From: Chara braunii
Taxonomy: Eukaryota; Streptophyta; Charophyceae; Charales; Characeae
Length of the DNA: 36,668 bases
Assembly: GCA_003427395.1 (NCBI GenBank)
Contig: BFEA01000035.1
Span: forward strand, 1 to 36,668
Direction: 5' to 3'
Shown: one piece after another, positions 9,513-19,766 of the stretch
How the letters are laid out: every line of letters starts with the position of its first letter
Position numbering within the stretch: position 1 is the first letter of the stretch
Notes under the pieces: generated by a model
What the model was told of the DNA's origin: nothing
Seen by the model: only the letters and a program-made list of their open reading frames with translations
Database searches by the model: none
Translations under genes and position numbers: made by a program

Positions 9513-11023
9513 AACGGGCAGATGCTGTCTGCACTAATGTCCTCTTTGGAACCTACCGCAGCATACGTCTGACCGGTTCTAAAAATAAATAAAATGATAG
9601 GCTAGCGAGTTACCCTAGACTACTAGTCAAGCGGCATCAACAGCACCTACACAAATTGTACACATGTAGTCTGCCTGTAGTCCTACTCTAGGCTGTCTGT
9701 TAGGTGTTAGCAGTCTGTCAACCAACTCATCAAGATAAAAATAAACTACACTGAGCAGATGTATGCACAATGGATAATATAGTGATTAACAGTTGAGTTC
9801 ACAATTGTAATCCCCTTCCCCTGTATCCAACGTACCTATGAGCATCATCAAGCTGTTGTGTCTAAGGTGTGCAACCACGGTCCACCCCTGTGCCCAAGAA
9901 ATATGCTTATGACCAGCCTGCCCTTTATTTACCCTCGCGTGCCACAAGGCTTACACCTACCTGATCTGGCTGATCAAGCGGCAATTTAAGGGCAGCCCCC
10001 GAGAGTCCTCAGGAATTCTTTAACATCGCAATCAGGACGACGATCACAGCTTGTGGACAGTTCAGTCCCCAACCACAAATGTTTATAGACGGTCTGGGAG
10101 CGTCTACGTAGGACTGGTCAGTCCGCACACCCCTTCTATCAGCGCAGCAAAGAGCCTCAATGGACAAAGCAGCATGGCCGGCGTGTACTAATACCCATGG
10201 GTTGGCATGGTGACCGTGACCCGTGCTTCGACCAGGGCCCTTCAGAGGCACTACCCTCTCCTGCCAGATGCGCCACCGGGAAGAATGTCATCTCTCAAGA
10301 TAGAGCGCACATGACTCCTCACCAAAGAGAGGACACTCAAGTTGGACTCACTTCCTCACTGTAAGAAGATTGAGAGGGTAGATAAGGAATGGGAACAACG
10401 TACCTGGAGATAGCTGCCCCCAACCACAGATTTCTCACCAATTGGGCCGACGTGCATTTCGATGACCGGTCATTAGCCTCGGTACCACCCACAACGCAAT
10501 GCAATGCCACCTCAGCCAAAATGGAGAGCAGGTTAACCGAGCACCCATTTTTCAGGCCCATTTATAAGAAAACCGGACAGTCATTTTAACAACACTTCAC
10601 ACCAATCTATAGAGTGCACTTCTTACAACCCCATCACAGAAAAAAACCCTAAAAAAAGCAATTAAAAACATATAAAACAGCAAGCCAAAGGTGCATTTCC
10701 ATGAAATTTGGCCCAAACAAAACTCGACCAATTTCAGAAATTTCAGAAATCTTAATAGCGCAAATTCTAAAACTCCAAATAACCCCAAATTTCATATACG
10801 GCAACCCTATCAAAATGCATATATAGCAAAAACTTGAAATTCCAAAAAAACATGAAATTTGAGCCCAAAACCCTAATTTCAGAAATTTCAGGCCTGAAAA
10901 CCAGATGCCCCGTCTAGGCCCCGCTAATCAACCAGCACCAAAGTATCCTTACTGCACATGAAGCATCATCAGCGCACCAAGTCACAATGTCGTCGGTGCC
11001 AGGTAAGCGGCGATCACCAACCA
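9513..11023 (-). other. R1 5' leader (untranslated), ~1.5 kb
   Basis: Lies between the primer site and gag and has no credible long ORF. Large blocks match the R3 leader (27229-28496) in the same order, including GGGTCACGGTCACCATGCCA (10199-10222 on the minus strand), GTGAGGAAGTGAGT and CTGATCAGCCAGATCA. 10597-10900 is A-rich with AATTTCAGAAATTTCAG repeats. Such a conserved leader could carry packaging, dimerisation or translation signals. Confidence 0.6.
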
Positions 11024-11035
11024 GCCCCAATACCA
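11024..11035 (-). promoter_or_regulatory. R1 primer-binding site (tRNA-iMet type, decayed)
   Basis: The minus strand reads TGGTATTGGGGC, then TGGTT, three bases after the 5' LTR end. The initiator-Met consensus is TGGTATCAGAGC, so there are three mismatches, all transitions. The R3 site aligned to it is closer to consensus. Confidence 0.7.
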
Positions 11036-11038
11036 AAT

Positions 11039-12140
11039 TGCAAGGAATATGAGTGTGAGCGATATACATAAAACCAAGTCGCGAAATCACACAGCTGACC
11101 AAGTAGTCGTGTCCCAAGCAGAGAGTACAAATGCAACGAGAAAACCATCCATATAGAGCAATACAATGAAGCAATGAGCCAATGTTCAAGCCCGTAGGCC
11201 ACACCAACACAGTATCCAAAGTCGCTCTGCTCTGTCTGGCATTCAGCGCCCAGCCTACTATACCAGACTATGCTACCTACAGCTGGTTCACGCAACAGGA
11301 TCACTTCGACTCACGAAGACCAATGTACATGACTGCCAACACCATCGCCAACCTCAGTTCATGTACCAGGTACGTATCTGTCACCCTCAATCAGACCTTG
11401 ATTACCCCACACAGCGCCTCCTTCACTGAAGACCACCTGATCATCCGCTGTACCCCCCTGAAGCCCAGCAGCCCGTCTATGGCTGCCTGCGCCCCGCTGC
11501 CCTGCAGCGCCCCGCTTCACCTCTCGCGCCCCATCAGCGCCCTTGGCAGCAGCGCAGCATCAAGCGAGAGCGCAGCAGCACTTCCGCATTGCCAGCACTG
11601 GCCAGAATGCCTGGCCTGGGCTGCTTCCTTCCTTTTGTGGAAGTGGCAGCCCCCTGGATGCTGTGTGTGGCCTGGCTGGAAGCTTCCAGTAGCTTCCGGT
11701 TGGGTCCCAGACCCTGCGCCCAGGCCCGAGACTACAGTTGAGGGCCTGGGCCCTTTGCAGTTAGGCACGGCCTGGGTCTCCGGACTTGGGCTGTTTGCTG
11801 CATCTGTGCAGGGCTCCCAGGCAGGTGCGTTGGCACTACTGCTTTTGCCAAGGCCGAAGGCCTGCTTCCCAATGTATCGGCACTGCTTTGTGTATGTGTG
11901 CCCAGGCGCAACTGTCAAGGCCTGGGCCAACTGTCTGACGCAGCAATGTGAGGCTCACACGTCTTCCCAACCAACTGGCATCCTGCGAGAGCCTGAATAC
12001 CCACATATGGAAATGTCGAATTTTGCCTTTGACGAATATTCAGGCTCGCCTTCACTTAGGGCCGGCACTTGGCTTGCTGGGGGCCTTAGCCCAGAACAAT
12101 GTGATGTCTGATAGGGCCCCTTGAGGGCTTGTTCCTCACA
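11039..12140 (-). repeat. R1 5' LTR
   Basis: Matches 2955-4061 throughout. It should contain the element's promoter, but I could not place a TATA box with confidence. The family hairpin is degraded here (12044-12066). A 309-codon plus-strand frame (11182-12111) runs antisense through the LTR. Confidence 0.93.
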
Positions 12141-12156
12141 AAACGAAAAGAAAAAG

Positions 12157-12330
12157 AAGGATTACGTGGGTATGGGTGGCGATTAGGTCCTCCTTAAGGT
12201 GGAGGAAAGGGTGTTTTTCCTGAGGGTTGTTCGGGCCATATATCCCAAAAATTTCGATCTGTTTTTCCTTGAGTCTAATGTCTAATCTGATACATCTAAC
12301 TGATGTAGAATCCGCCAATTGTTCAGTACC
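12157..12330 (-). pseudogene. LINE ORF2 remnant: N-terminal endonuclease half
   Basis: The minus strand encodes IRLDIRLKEKQIEIFGIYGP followed by NN, then HLKEDLIATHTHVIL. This matches the NVYAPN block and the strand leading to GDFN in LINE endonucleases. It stops exactly at the 11-bp target duplication, and the expected next block (VVLMGD) is found at 1784-1804 on the same strand. The upstream end is lost at about 12330 where SINE-like sequence begins. Confidence 0.65.
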
Positions 12331-12470
12331 TGCAGATTATTGTTTTTTTGTTCGTTATCTTTGTCATTGGATCAGTACCTCTGGGCCTCAGCCCTCCTCC
12401 GTGCAAGCACGAATTCGAACCAGCGACCTCGGTCTCAAGAGCCAAGTATCGTAACCACTACAGCCAGGAC
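12331..12470 (-). mobile_element. tRNA-derived SINE-like element
   Basis: On the minus strand a tRNA-like head begins near 12470: TGGCTGTAGTGGTTA (A-box region), an anticodon-like arm CTTGG..CCGAG, and GGTTCGAATTC (B box, consensus GGTTCGANTCC). It most resembles a Gln-type tRNA, but the T-stem and acceptor stem do not pair, so it is not a functional tRNA. The downstream body has an A-rich stretch (AACAAAAAAACAATAAT) near 12345 before LINE sequence. Pol III transcription would be the expected mode for a SINE. Confidence 0.45.
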
Positions 12471-12471
12471 A

Positions 12472-12553
12472 CGGTGTTCAAAAGCGGAACCATACCGGCC
12501 GTGGTATCCGCCCGGTGTTCAAAAGCGGAAACATACCGGCCGTGATATCCGCC
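12472..12553. repeat. 41-bp tandem dimer with palindromic core
   Basis: Two 41-bp units (12472-12512, 12513-12553) starting CGGTGTTCAAAAGCGGAA. Each contains ATACCGGCCGTGGTAT (second copy GATAT), an imperfect palindrome. The dimer abuts the 5' end of the tRNA-like head. Confidence 0.8.
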
Positions 12554-12869
12554 CCACCCCTGCAAGGCTGTAGCGTCCACACTCAACGCACACCACACAC
12601 AACACCACACGGACACTGGCAATCACCGCACACTTCGCTCCAAGTAGCACATGACCCCCATCGGTAGTATAGCCCGCTCACTTATGCGGGACGACCTGTT
12701 TGTTTTTTTTATGTTTGGATTATGGGCCCATATCGTTTGTTTTTGAAAATTTCGCTGAATCTTGAACCGAAATTGCCGATGAAAACGGCGAATTTTCGGC
12801 CTTCCATTAACCATCTCTCAACACGCTGTGAGTTCTGGTTGATTTCTGATTTCTCTTAGTACGTCTTCT
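12554..12869. other. No recognised feature
   Basis: CA-rich stretch near 12575-12620, then AT-rich sequence with a minus-strand open frame (12623-12814) rich in Arg and Lys that I do not recognise. Confidence 0.3.
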
Positions 12870-13050
12870 TCTGTGGTTGGTTTGAATCTCTTTGTCCTGT
12901 TGACTGTCCCTTCGTCTCGGGTAACATCCATATTACCTGGGCAGTTTGCTTAGAGGAGAGTCTGTGGTTGGTTTGAATCTCCTGTCCTGTTGACTGTCCC
13001 TTCATCGCGGGTAACCTCCATATTACCTGGACGGTTTGCTTAGAGGAGGG
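12870..13050. repeat. ~90-bp tandem duplication
   Basis: Units 12870-12960 and 12961-13050 both run from TCTGTGGTTGGTTTGAATCT to GTTTGCTTAGAGGAG, with a few substitutions and a short deletion in the second. Confidence 0.85.
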
Positions 13051-13075
13051 ACCGTTTTCTAACTCAGATGGAGGC

Positions 13076-13315
13076 TTACTTGGTTCTCCTCTCTTCCTTC
13101 TTTTCCCTTTCTGCCTTTATCCTGTCAATCGTTTCCACTATGTTCTTCCCCAACCAATCCTCCCTTACAAAGGAGGCCATGCTGTGAGCGATCATGTCCA
13201 CTTCACCTCTGTCGTCTGCGCCCAGACACCCCAGGTCGCCCAGAAGGGCGCTTGGGGTGCCCGGCCGTGCGACCCCCCTGGCCAGGCACCCGGGCCCCCG
13301 CAGCGCCGCCCCCAA
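13076..13315 (-). other. Unassigned short open frame with charged C-terminus
   Basis: 79 codons ending with a hydrophilic helix-like segment (REDWLGKNIVETIDRIKAER then EKKEERRTK) and a proper stop. The N-terminal part lies in GC-rich sequence and is probably fortuitous. It could be the 3' end of a host exon or of a transposon ORF1. No function proposed. Confidence 0.15.
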
Positions 13316-13489
13316 ACCACTTCAATTTTTTTTTTTCCGCGGGATGGAGGCCCAGAGGGAAAAAATAATTTTGGCAGCCGCCGCGATTTTTTTCTAGGTC
13401 CAGTAGGCCCCGTTTCGTAGTTTTTCTTGACCTGGGCGATCGATCTGCATTGATTGATGGCACAAAAGTCCCAAGATGTTGAATTCAAA

Positions 13490-14617
13490 TCTTGAGACTT
13501 GCCGTGCGGCCCTGCGTCTCCGCCCTACCCCCCCGTGCCAGTTCATTGTTTCCCCGCCATGGTCGTCCGCACCATCGTCATCGTCGCCCTGCCGAGCCAT
13601 CGTCTTCGTCACCCTGCTGCCCTCCAGCTGCGCCATCGTCGTTGCCGTCCAGCCGCACCATCCTCCTCCCCCCCGATGAAGACTGCCTGCGCCGCCATCG
13701 CCAACTGAGGTAAGGTTTTTCCTTCTTCTTTTTCTTCTTCTTCTTCTTCTTCTTCTTCTTCTTCTTCTTCTTCTTCTTCATCTCTACTACGTCTTTGTTT
13801 GTTCTTCTTCATTTTGTCTCATTCTTCTTCCTCTCCTTCTTCTCCTCGATTTCGTCGTGTTCTTTTCCTTCTTCATTATCTCTTCGTCTTCTTTTTTTTT
13901 CCTTCTTTGTCGTTTCTTCTTCTATTTCTTCATATCCTTCATCAGTGCTTCTTTTCCTTCTTCTCTTTCTTCTTGCCGCCTCTACTTCTTCTTCTTCTGC
14001 TGCTGCTGCTGCTGCTGCTACTACTCTTCTTCCTCCCTGTTTCTTCCTCCGCCATAGCGCTTCATCAACTCGTCATCTTTTTTTTTTTTTGGGAATGCTT
14101 GATTATGCTTCGGCTCTGTCTGTCATAGCCTCCCTCCTCGCTCCATAGACTCCCTCTCCCCTCCTCCTCCATCAGTCTCCCTTTCCCGTCCTCCTCCGTC
14201 GTTAGACCCCTCTCTCCATCAGTCTCCCTTCCCCATCCTCCTCCCTCCATAGGATCCCTCCCTCCTCCTCCTTCCCTTCGTCTTCATCTTCTTCTTCCTC
14301 CTCTTCTTACACTCTCCCTCTCTCCTTCTTCTCCCCTTCTTCTTCGTCATCTTATTCCTGCTCCTCTGCTTACGCTCTACAGTTCTTCTTCTTCTTTCTT
14401 TCTTCTTCTTCGTTAGAGTTATGCCTCTACCTCCTCCTACGTTCGGTAGAGTTCTGCTCCTACATCCTCCTACCTGTGGTAAAGTTCTGCTCCTACCTCC
14501 TCCTTCCTCCTGCCATAGTCCTCCCTCCTCCCTCCTCCCTCCTGCCGTAGTCCTCCCTCCTCTCTCCCGCCATAGTCTCCCTCCTCCCTCCTACCATGGA
14601 CCTCCCTCCTCCCTCCG
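13490..14617. repeat. Long pyrimidine-rich tract before assembly gap
   Basis: From 13722 the plus strand is almost entirely C and T: (CTT)n at 13722-13779, then imperfect TTCTTC and, towards 14617, CCTCCCTCCTCC-type tandem units. Translations are Ser/Phe/Leu- or Lys/Glu-repeat artefacts. At 13710 the sequence CTGAG|GTAAGG resembles a splice donor, preceded by CCGCCATGG at 13555-13563, but the frame between them is low complexity and ends in TGA at the junction. Confidence 0.75.
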
Positions 14618-14800
14618 NNNNNNNNNNNNNNNNNNNNNNNNNNNNNNNNNNNNNNNNNNNNNNNNNNNNNNNNNNNNNNNNNNNNNNNNNNNNNNNNNNN
14701 NNNNNNNNNNNNNNNNNNNNNNNNNNNNNNNNNNNNNNNNNNNNNNNNNNNNNNNNNNNNNNNNNNNNNNNNNNNNNNNNNNNNNNNNNNNNNNNNNNNN
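14618..14800. other. Assembly gap (183 N)
   Basis: Unknown bases. The gap follows the pyrimidine tract and is flanked on the right by apparently unique sequence. Confidence 1.
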
Positions 14801-14852
14801 AAAAAGGCAATGTCTGTGGAATACGGCCAGCCAGGCAAAGAATGTTACATAC

Positions 14853-15035
14853 CCTCATCAGAAAAGAAGCATATTGGACATGCATTGGTGTCTTGACACG
14901 ATTCGAGACTACGAAGGCCATCTCCAAAATTGACTGAGCTCCAACTGGAGACCTCTGAACACGTGTGGAAGGTTTGTGAGGCCGCAAAAGCACAGGATTT
15001 GTGGTGCCTTCCAACTTCACGTCAATGTCCACCCG
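14853..15035 (-). CDS. Putative internal exon of a host gene (partial)
   Basis: The minus strand has a canonical 3' splice site (TTTCTGCTTATTGTGACAG, AG at 15036-15037) and a strong donor (ATGAGG then GTATGTAA, GT at 14851-14852). They bound exactly 61 codons open in phase 0 at both ends. The peptide starts RVDIDVKLEGTTNPVLL and ends QYASFLMR. Its composition is that of an ordinary globular protein, without low complexity. I do not recognise the family. The downstream exon would lie in or beyond the gap. The upstream gene part is separated by R2, which would then be an intronic insertion. An untranscribed chance ORF cannot be excluded. Confidence 0.42.
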
Positions 15036-15037
15036 CT

Positions 15038-15495
15038 GTCACAATAAGCAGAAAATGAGCAGAGATCAGCACACATTTTGAGGAGCACCGTCCAGATGAA
15101 CAACATACAAATATACGAATCCAGGTCAGAAATGCGACCGTGACATGGTGGAGAGGTCAACTTCTATGTCAACGTGCACTTCAATAAGCATAGAAGTTGA
15201 AAAAACTCACCAAAGTTTGAGACCCGTGCACTTCAATAAGCATAGAAAAAAAAGTTGACAGAAATCACTAATGAGCCTAGCTCAGTCGGTGCACCCAACT
15301 TCAAATCCACATGATGGAAACATTTCTGAACTGCATGGGGCCGGTCAGCTCCCTGACGATATCTCAAGGCTGACAGAACTCTTTTACATCTTTCAGGTGC
15401 ACTTGTAAAAGGATAGAACTGCTGCTCAACTCTTAAACCACCCATCGTCCTGTATATCCTTCGCCAAACCAAGACCCATTTTCCATGCAAATAAA
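15038..15495. other. Presumed intron with small duplication and tRNA-like fragment
   Basis: A ~27-bp segment (CTATGCTTATTGAAGTGCAC on the minus strand) occurs twice, near 15170-15200 and 15226-15250. On the plus strand TAGCTCAGTCGG (15278-15289) is a perfect tRNA A box, followed only ~12 bases on by CAACTTCAAATCC (15295-15307), resembling a B box with the anticodon arm deleted. The minus-strand frame 15233-15499 overlaps this and is therefore doubtful as coding. Confidence 0.4.
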
Positions 15496-15500
15496 TCACA

Positions 15501-16845
15501 TGTAATGACCCACCATACCACAGACTGAGAACACTGCTGATTTCTGAGTTCTACCGATGGAATGGATGCCTTGCTGAGATTCCCGCATTCTGCTGAGTTT
15601 TCTAAGTCTGTGTGTGTGCGTGCTTGGTGACCTGAGTGCCTGTCTGAGTGCTTGTCGGCATGAGTGTGTGTGTGACCCGCAAGGGTACTTGCTTGTTTGG
15701 GAGGCCCGTAGGGCCAGTACTTACCTGTGGTCGTGACATTGAGGGTTGCAGCAGGGAAAACATTCGAGTGGTGGAGCCAGGGGCCCGCTGCACTTGGATC
15801 AGCGGAAAAACACTCAAGTAGCAGGTAGGCCGGTACTGCACCCAGTAGAAGTAGATGTGCCGGGTACTCGAGGCCGAGCAGAAGAAGACAAAGTTGGCAT
15901 TTTTAGAGGCCCAGTAGCAGTAGGCTAGGCCTAGGCGGGTACCAGTCCATCCAGTCTGAGTCTGGGGCCTGTACGGGCAATATCAGAGTCTGCAATGATG
16001 TTCCCTCTGAAAGGGAGGAGGTACCAGTTGCTTGGGAGGCCGAGCGGCCTGGAAGTCACCGCCCAGGAGGCAGGTAGGCCACTATATCTTGAGGCTGAGC
16101 GAAGAACCCAGCCTCATTCTTCAGTGTGCAAGTTTGGCGACACGCTGCTGGAGCGCTGGCTGGAGGAGCGCTGACCACTACAGCGCTGCTGGGAGGAAGA
16201 AGCCCGGGAGCTTCCACCTTGGCTATGGTGGAGCTCTACTGGTAGGAGAAGGGAGAAGAGGACCAAGGAGGAGAGTGGCGAGGTACCTACCTGGCTATGG
16301 TGGACACCATCTTCATCACCTTGTTAGGCACTGCATCTGGAAGGGCCCAGTTGGGGTAGTGCCGCATCAAGGAAGCTCGGGACAGAGTCAGGCATGGCGG
16401 CTGAATGGGCAGCCGCATAGCTGCCTGGTGTTAACCTTGGACAGGAGGGCAGCAACATAGCTGCTTTGGGTTGTCCTTTGAAGGGTAGAGCCCTCAGTAC
16501 TCTGCCATAGCCTCGGCCTACATGAAGAGGAAGAGGAAGACCTCATGTTGTGCCTGCAGTAGAAGTGGGATTCGGACATTGATTCTGGTTCAGCCATTCA
16601 ACATTATTATTGTTATTTCTTGTTTGAATAAGAGGGGAGGAGATAAGGAGGAGGAGATTGGTTGGCGAAGAAGAAGAGCATTATCTTTGGTCTATGCTGG
16701 AGTACATCGTCTTCTTCTTCTTTCTTTCTTCTTCTTCTTCTTCTTTCCCTCTCTCTCCTCTCAAGTTCATTCAGTTCTTTTTGCAATTGGACGGCATTGT
16801 ACTTTCCGATGAATGTATACTTTGAAATTGGCCAGGAGCGTAACA
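15501..16845 (+). repeat. R2 5' LTR
   Basis: From TGTAATGACC to GAGCGTAACA, with the end fixed by the primer site one base later. 15501-16144 aligns with the 3' LTR (about nine in ten bases by eye). 16145-16845 does not, and includes a CTT-rich tract and two GGCTATGGTGGA repeats (near 16220 and 16292). Confidence 0.8.
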
Positions 16846-16846
16846 T

Positions 16847-16858
16847 TGGTACCAGAGC
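16847..16858 (+). promoter_or_regulatory. R2 primer-binding site (tRNA-iMet type)
   Basis: TGGTACCAGAGC, one transition from the initiator-Met tRNA complement TGGTATCAGAGC, one base after the LTR end. Confidence 0.85.
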
Positions 16859-16910
16859 CGCTTCTACTTGCTGGCGAGAGTTGACTTTGCCAGTTGACTT
16901 TGCCTCATAA

Positions 16911-16951
16911 CCCTAACCTAAGTGGTAAGGGGTAACCACTTAGGGTTAGGG
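16911..16951 (+). other. Strong hairpin with TTAGGG-like repeats in R2 leader
   Basis: The left arm CCCTAACCTAAGTGGT (16911-16926) pairs with ACCACTTAGGGTTAGGG (16935-16951) around an 8-nt loop, with one bulged base. A further GTTAGGGTTAAGTGG follows at 16958-16972. It lies ~50 nt after the primer site, where retroelement dimerisation or packaging stems are often found. The telomere-like TTAGGG units may be coincidental. Confidence 0.6.
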
Positions 16952-18326
16952 CGGGAAGTTAGGGTTAAGTGGGGCAGCATGGTAAGGGGAAGCTGCTCCC
17001 ACCTGGCAGGGCCGTGGAGGGCCGACATTAGACCCGACCAGGTTGCTTGAATGCATGTTTGTGGTGGCGAGGCACAAGGTGGGACTTCGTGATGCAATTG
17101 AAGAGAGGCGACAGTGAAGGGCACCTACAATTGGAATCTGGACTTCAAGGAAGACGAGGAGTGACTTTAGGGCTCCCCTCAAGTTAGGCAAGCTTGAGGG
17201 TGGCAGCCATATCTGCACCTACGGACTGCAATTTGCTACTTTGAACTTCAACATCGACTGGGGATCTGGCGTTGTACTTTGGGGTAGATGTTGACCCTCC
17301 TAGATGATAGGACACTAGTGTAGAGGATGCTAATTGGGTCAGGAGGATTATGTGAGAGGGGGATGAGTTTCTTTTCATCTCAAGAGCCTGGCCACTCAGG
17401 TAAGTGCCGTGCCGCCAGGGTGCCCATGTGTGTGTGCATGGAATTGACTGCCTGCTGATGTATTCTGGGTTCTTCTTCCATCCTCCATAGTCTTGATCTC
17501 GTGCGAGGTGTGTGAACTACTTGCTCACCTGACGAGTGAATGAATGGAGTATCTTGTGTGCCATGCTATATCTTTCAACAGTGCTTTGTTTATTTCATTC
17601 TGAACGGCTGTAGTCTGTAGGTTCTTTATGGGGCTAAAATTCGTTTTTCAATCCGGTAGGGGCAGAGAATAGGTCTTTGTGGAAATGTTGTTGGTTGGGA
17701 TCCGGTTCTGACTCCATTGGGACCATTTGGGACTTAGTGGGACCAGGCCCAAACAAGAAGGGCCCCTCAGGTCCAAATCTGTTGACGTCAGTTACATTGC
17801 TCTATCTGATTGGACTCGGAGTTCATGCTTTCGGACCAGAATACTCGTTGCTGAGGGGATCTTAGTTGAGACGTTTTAACAAACTTTACCGCACGATCCG
17901 GCGCTTGACCCCCACCTTGGACACCACTCAAGCCTCTCTTGCATTGCGTAGTACACTTTGAATTTGATTTGTTGTGTCTTCACGGAGCTGAGCCCGACTA
18001 GGCTTAAGAGGACCTCACACGTAGTCAGACCAGACTGTGTGGCAGAATCAGATCTCTCTGATCTTTAATTTTTTTATTGTTTTGACTGCTCTCCAGTCCA
18101 AATGAATTGTCGCTCCGACTAGGAGTTCTACCTTCTCTTCTAATTGCTTTCAAGATGTTTCTTTCATTGGGTTCATTAAATGCCTATGTCTACATGATCG
18201 CAAACGAGAGAGAAAGAGAAGAGAGAAGCTTTTGAGTGTTGCTCTTGAGGGGTTGAGGAGAGGGAGGAGGAGTGTTTGTCCCATAACTGTGAGGAAGTAC
18301 GGACCTCTCCACCCTCGTCCTCCGTC
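16952..18326 (+). other. R2 5' leader, no recognised gene
   Basis: ~1.4 kb between primer site and gag. No convincing coding frame and no match to the R1/R3 leader noticed. GAGA-rich purine stretch at 18197-18275 just before gag. Confidence 0.5.
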
Positions 18327-19685
18327 ATGGCATCTGCAGCAGAATGGAAGCTGCAAATAGACGCTGCACCTGAGGCAGAAAAAGCGCAGTACCAGTTCTT
18401 TTATGAAAAAGTGTTGAAGAGGGAAGAGGAAGAGGAAGAGAAGGAGAAGGAGAAGGAGAAGGGAGACAAAGTAAAGGCTCATGGCGCCGTCTTCAGTACC
18501 GTGCCCGCCTTAACCGATGTTGAGGTGGAAGAGAAGATTGTCCCACTTCTCAGGGCAGTAGATGTCTGGGTTGTCGAAGACCATACCGGCCAACTCACAA
18601 AGGTGTTTGATGAACTCAAAAAGTAGCACGATATGGCCCAAATGGCGCAGCAGCACCGCGACCAGCTGCAACTGTTTGCCAACATGCAGCCGGCCCAAAG
18701 TGTCCTTCCGTCTGCCTGCCCTACTTCTAATGCTGCGTGTCGGTCCGTTTTTGCCCCTCTAACGGTGTCTTCTTCTTCTTCTTCTTCTTCTTCTTTGAGT
18801 GTGGTGAACAACCTATCCAGATCCGCAGCAGGTCTAGTCCGTTGTTGCTGCTACAATGGCAAGTGGCAGTGCAGGGCATTCTGGAACTGTTGCAGCACCG
18901 AATTCGGACCCAGCAATCGCTGGTCCTAGCTGCAGCTTTCCCTGCGTGGACAGGAAGGCGCCACAGATTCCGTCTAAGTATGGCGGAAAAGACGACATTG
19001 AGTCTTGGATCAGCTCTATGTGATCCTGCTTTGATGTGCTGGAGACACACCGGTTACTCAGTCATCGGTCCTAGGGACCGATGTGGAACCCGCTTTAAGA
19101 GGCTTCTTAGAACTCCAAGTTGTGTAGTCAGGCTATAAAAGAATAGACTTGAACAAATGGTTGAAGGCTACACCTATAGCCACACTCGAGGATCTCTTGA
19201 TCAGGCAGTATGCTGATCCGCATGCTGCTAGACTCAAGCTTGACAAGCTCAAGCACAGCAAGTGGACCGACACCACGCATAGTCTGCAGCAGTACGTCAG
19301 TGAACTCTTTGCTAATCCTGATCTGGAGATGACTGTGCGGTCTTGCTTTGATGTGACTAAAGGTATGGTTCCCTCTCCTGCGACACATCGCCTGGGGCTC
19401 GGACTCATAGCATATACAGATTGGCTTTCCCTCATGCGGGATTTAGTCAAGCTGGAGGCATATGACCTCCCGAGCGGATCGGGTGGCAAAAAGACCACCA
19501 GCCGCAAACAGTTTCCGGGCAACAACCATTTTGCAGCGCACGATCAACTTGAGGTTGACGAGGAGACTTTCGCAGAGGACCATTCTCTTGGTGACGATCA
19601 AGAGCAAGACTGCGAGGCATCTTGCTCTTCGCCAACCCATAAGTTCGACTATGTAGATGATGATGAATCTATGAATGCTTTTAAG

Positions 19686-19766
<81 letters not shown>

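Larger units (their letters stand above)
2955..12140 (-). mobile_element. R1: full-length Ty3/gypsy LTR retrotransposon (chromovirus-like)
   Basis: Two ~1.1-kb direct repeats (2955-4061 and 11039-12140) with TG..CA ends bound a minus-strand element. In element order it holds a tRNA-Met-type primer site, a long leader, gag with CCHC knuckle, then pol in the order protease, RT, RNase H, integrase, chromodomain, and a polypurine tract. That order is diagnostic of Ty3/gypsy. The 4-bp sequence AAAC flanks both ends (2951-2954, 12141-12144). The LTRs differ by a few percent by eye. Stops and frameshifts in gag and pol make it non-autonomous. It landed in the A-rich tail of retroposon X. R3 at 26218-34764 is the same family in the opposite orientation. 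Confidence 0.95.

Noticed and set aside
11182-12111. 309-codon plus-strand ORF inside the R1 5' LTR
   Set aside because: It is antisense to the element and lies in GC-rich LTR sequence. The equivalent frame is broken in the 3' LTR (3098-3610), and no domain is recognisable.
12395-12470. Functional tRNA gene
   Set aside because: Boxes are present, but T-stem and acceptor stem do not pair. A SINE-derived head is more likely.
13799-14148. Ser/Phe/Leu-rich ORFs (and Lys/Glu-rich ones on the other strand)
   Set aside because: Direct translations of CTT/CT repeat tracts with no complex sequence.
15233-15499. 88-codon minus-strand ORF as a host exon
   Set aside because: It overlaps a tRNA-like fragment and a local duplication, runs to the R2 insertion point and lacks a convincing splice donor.
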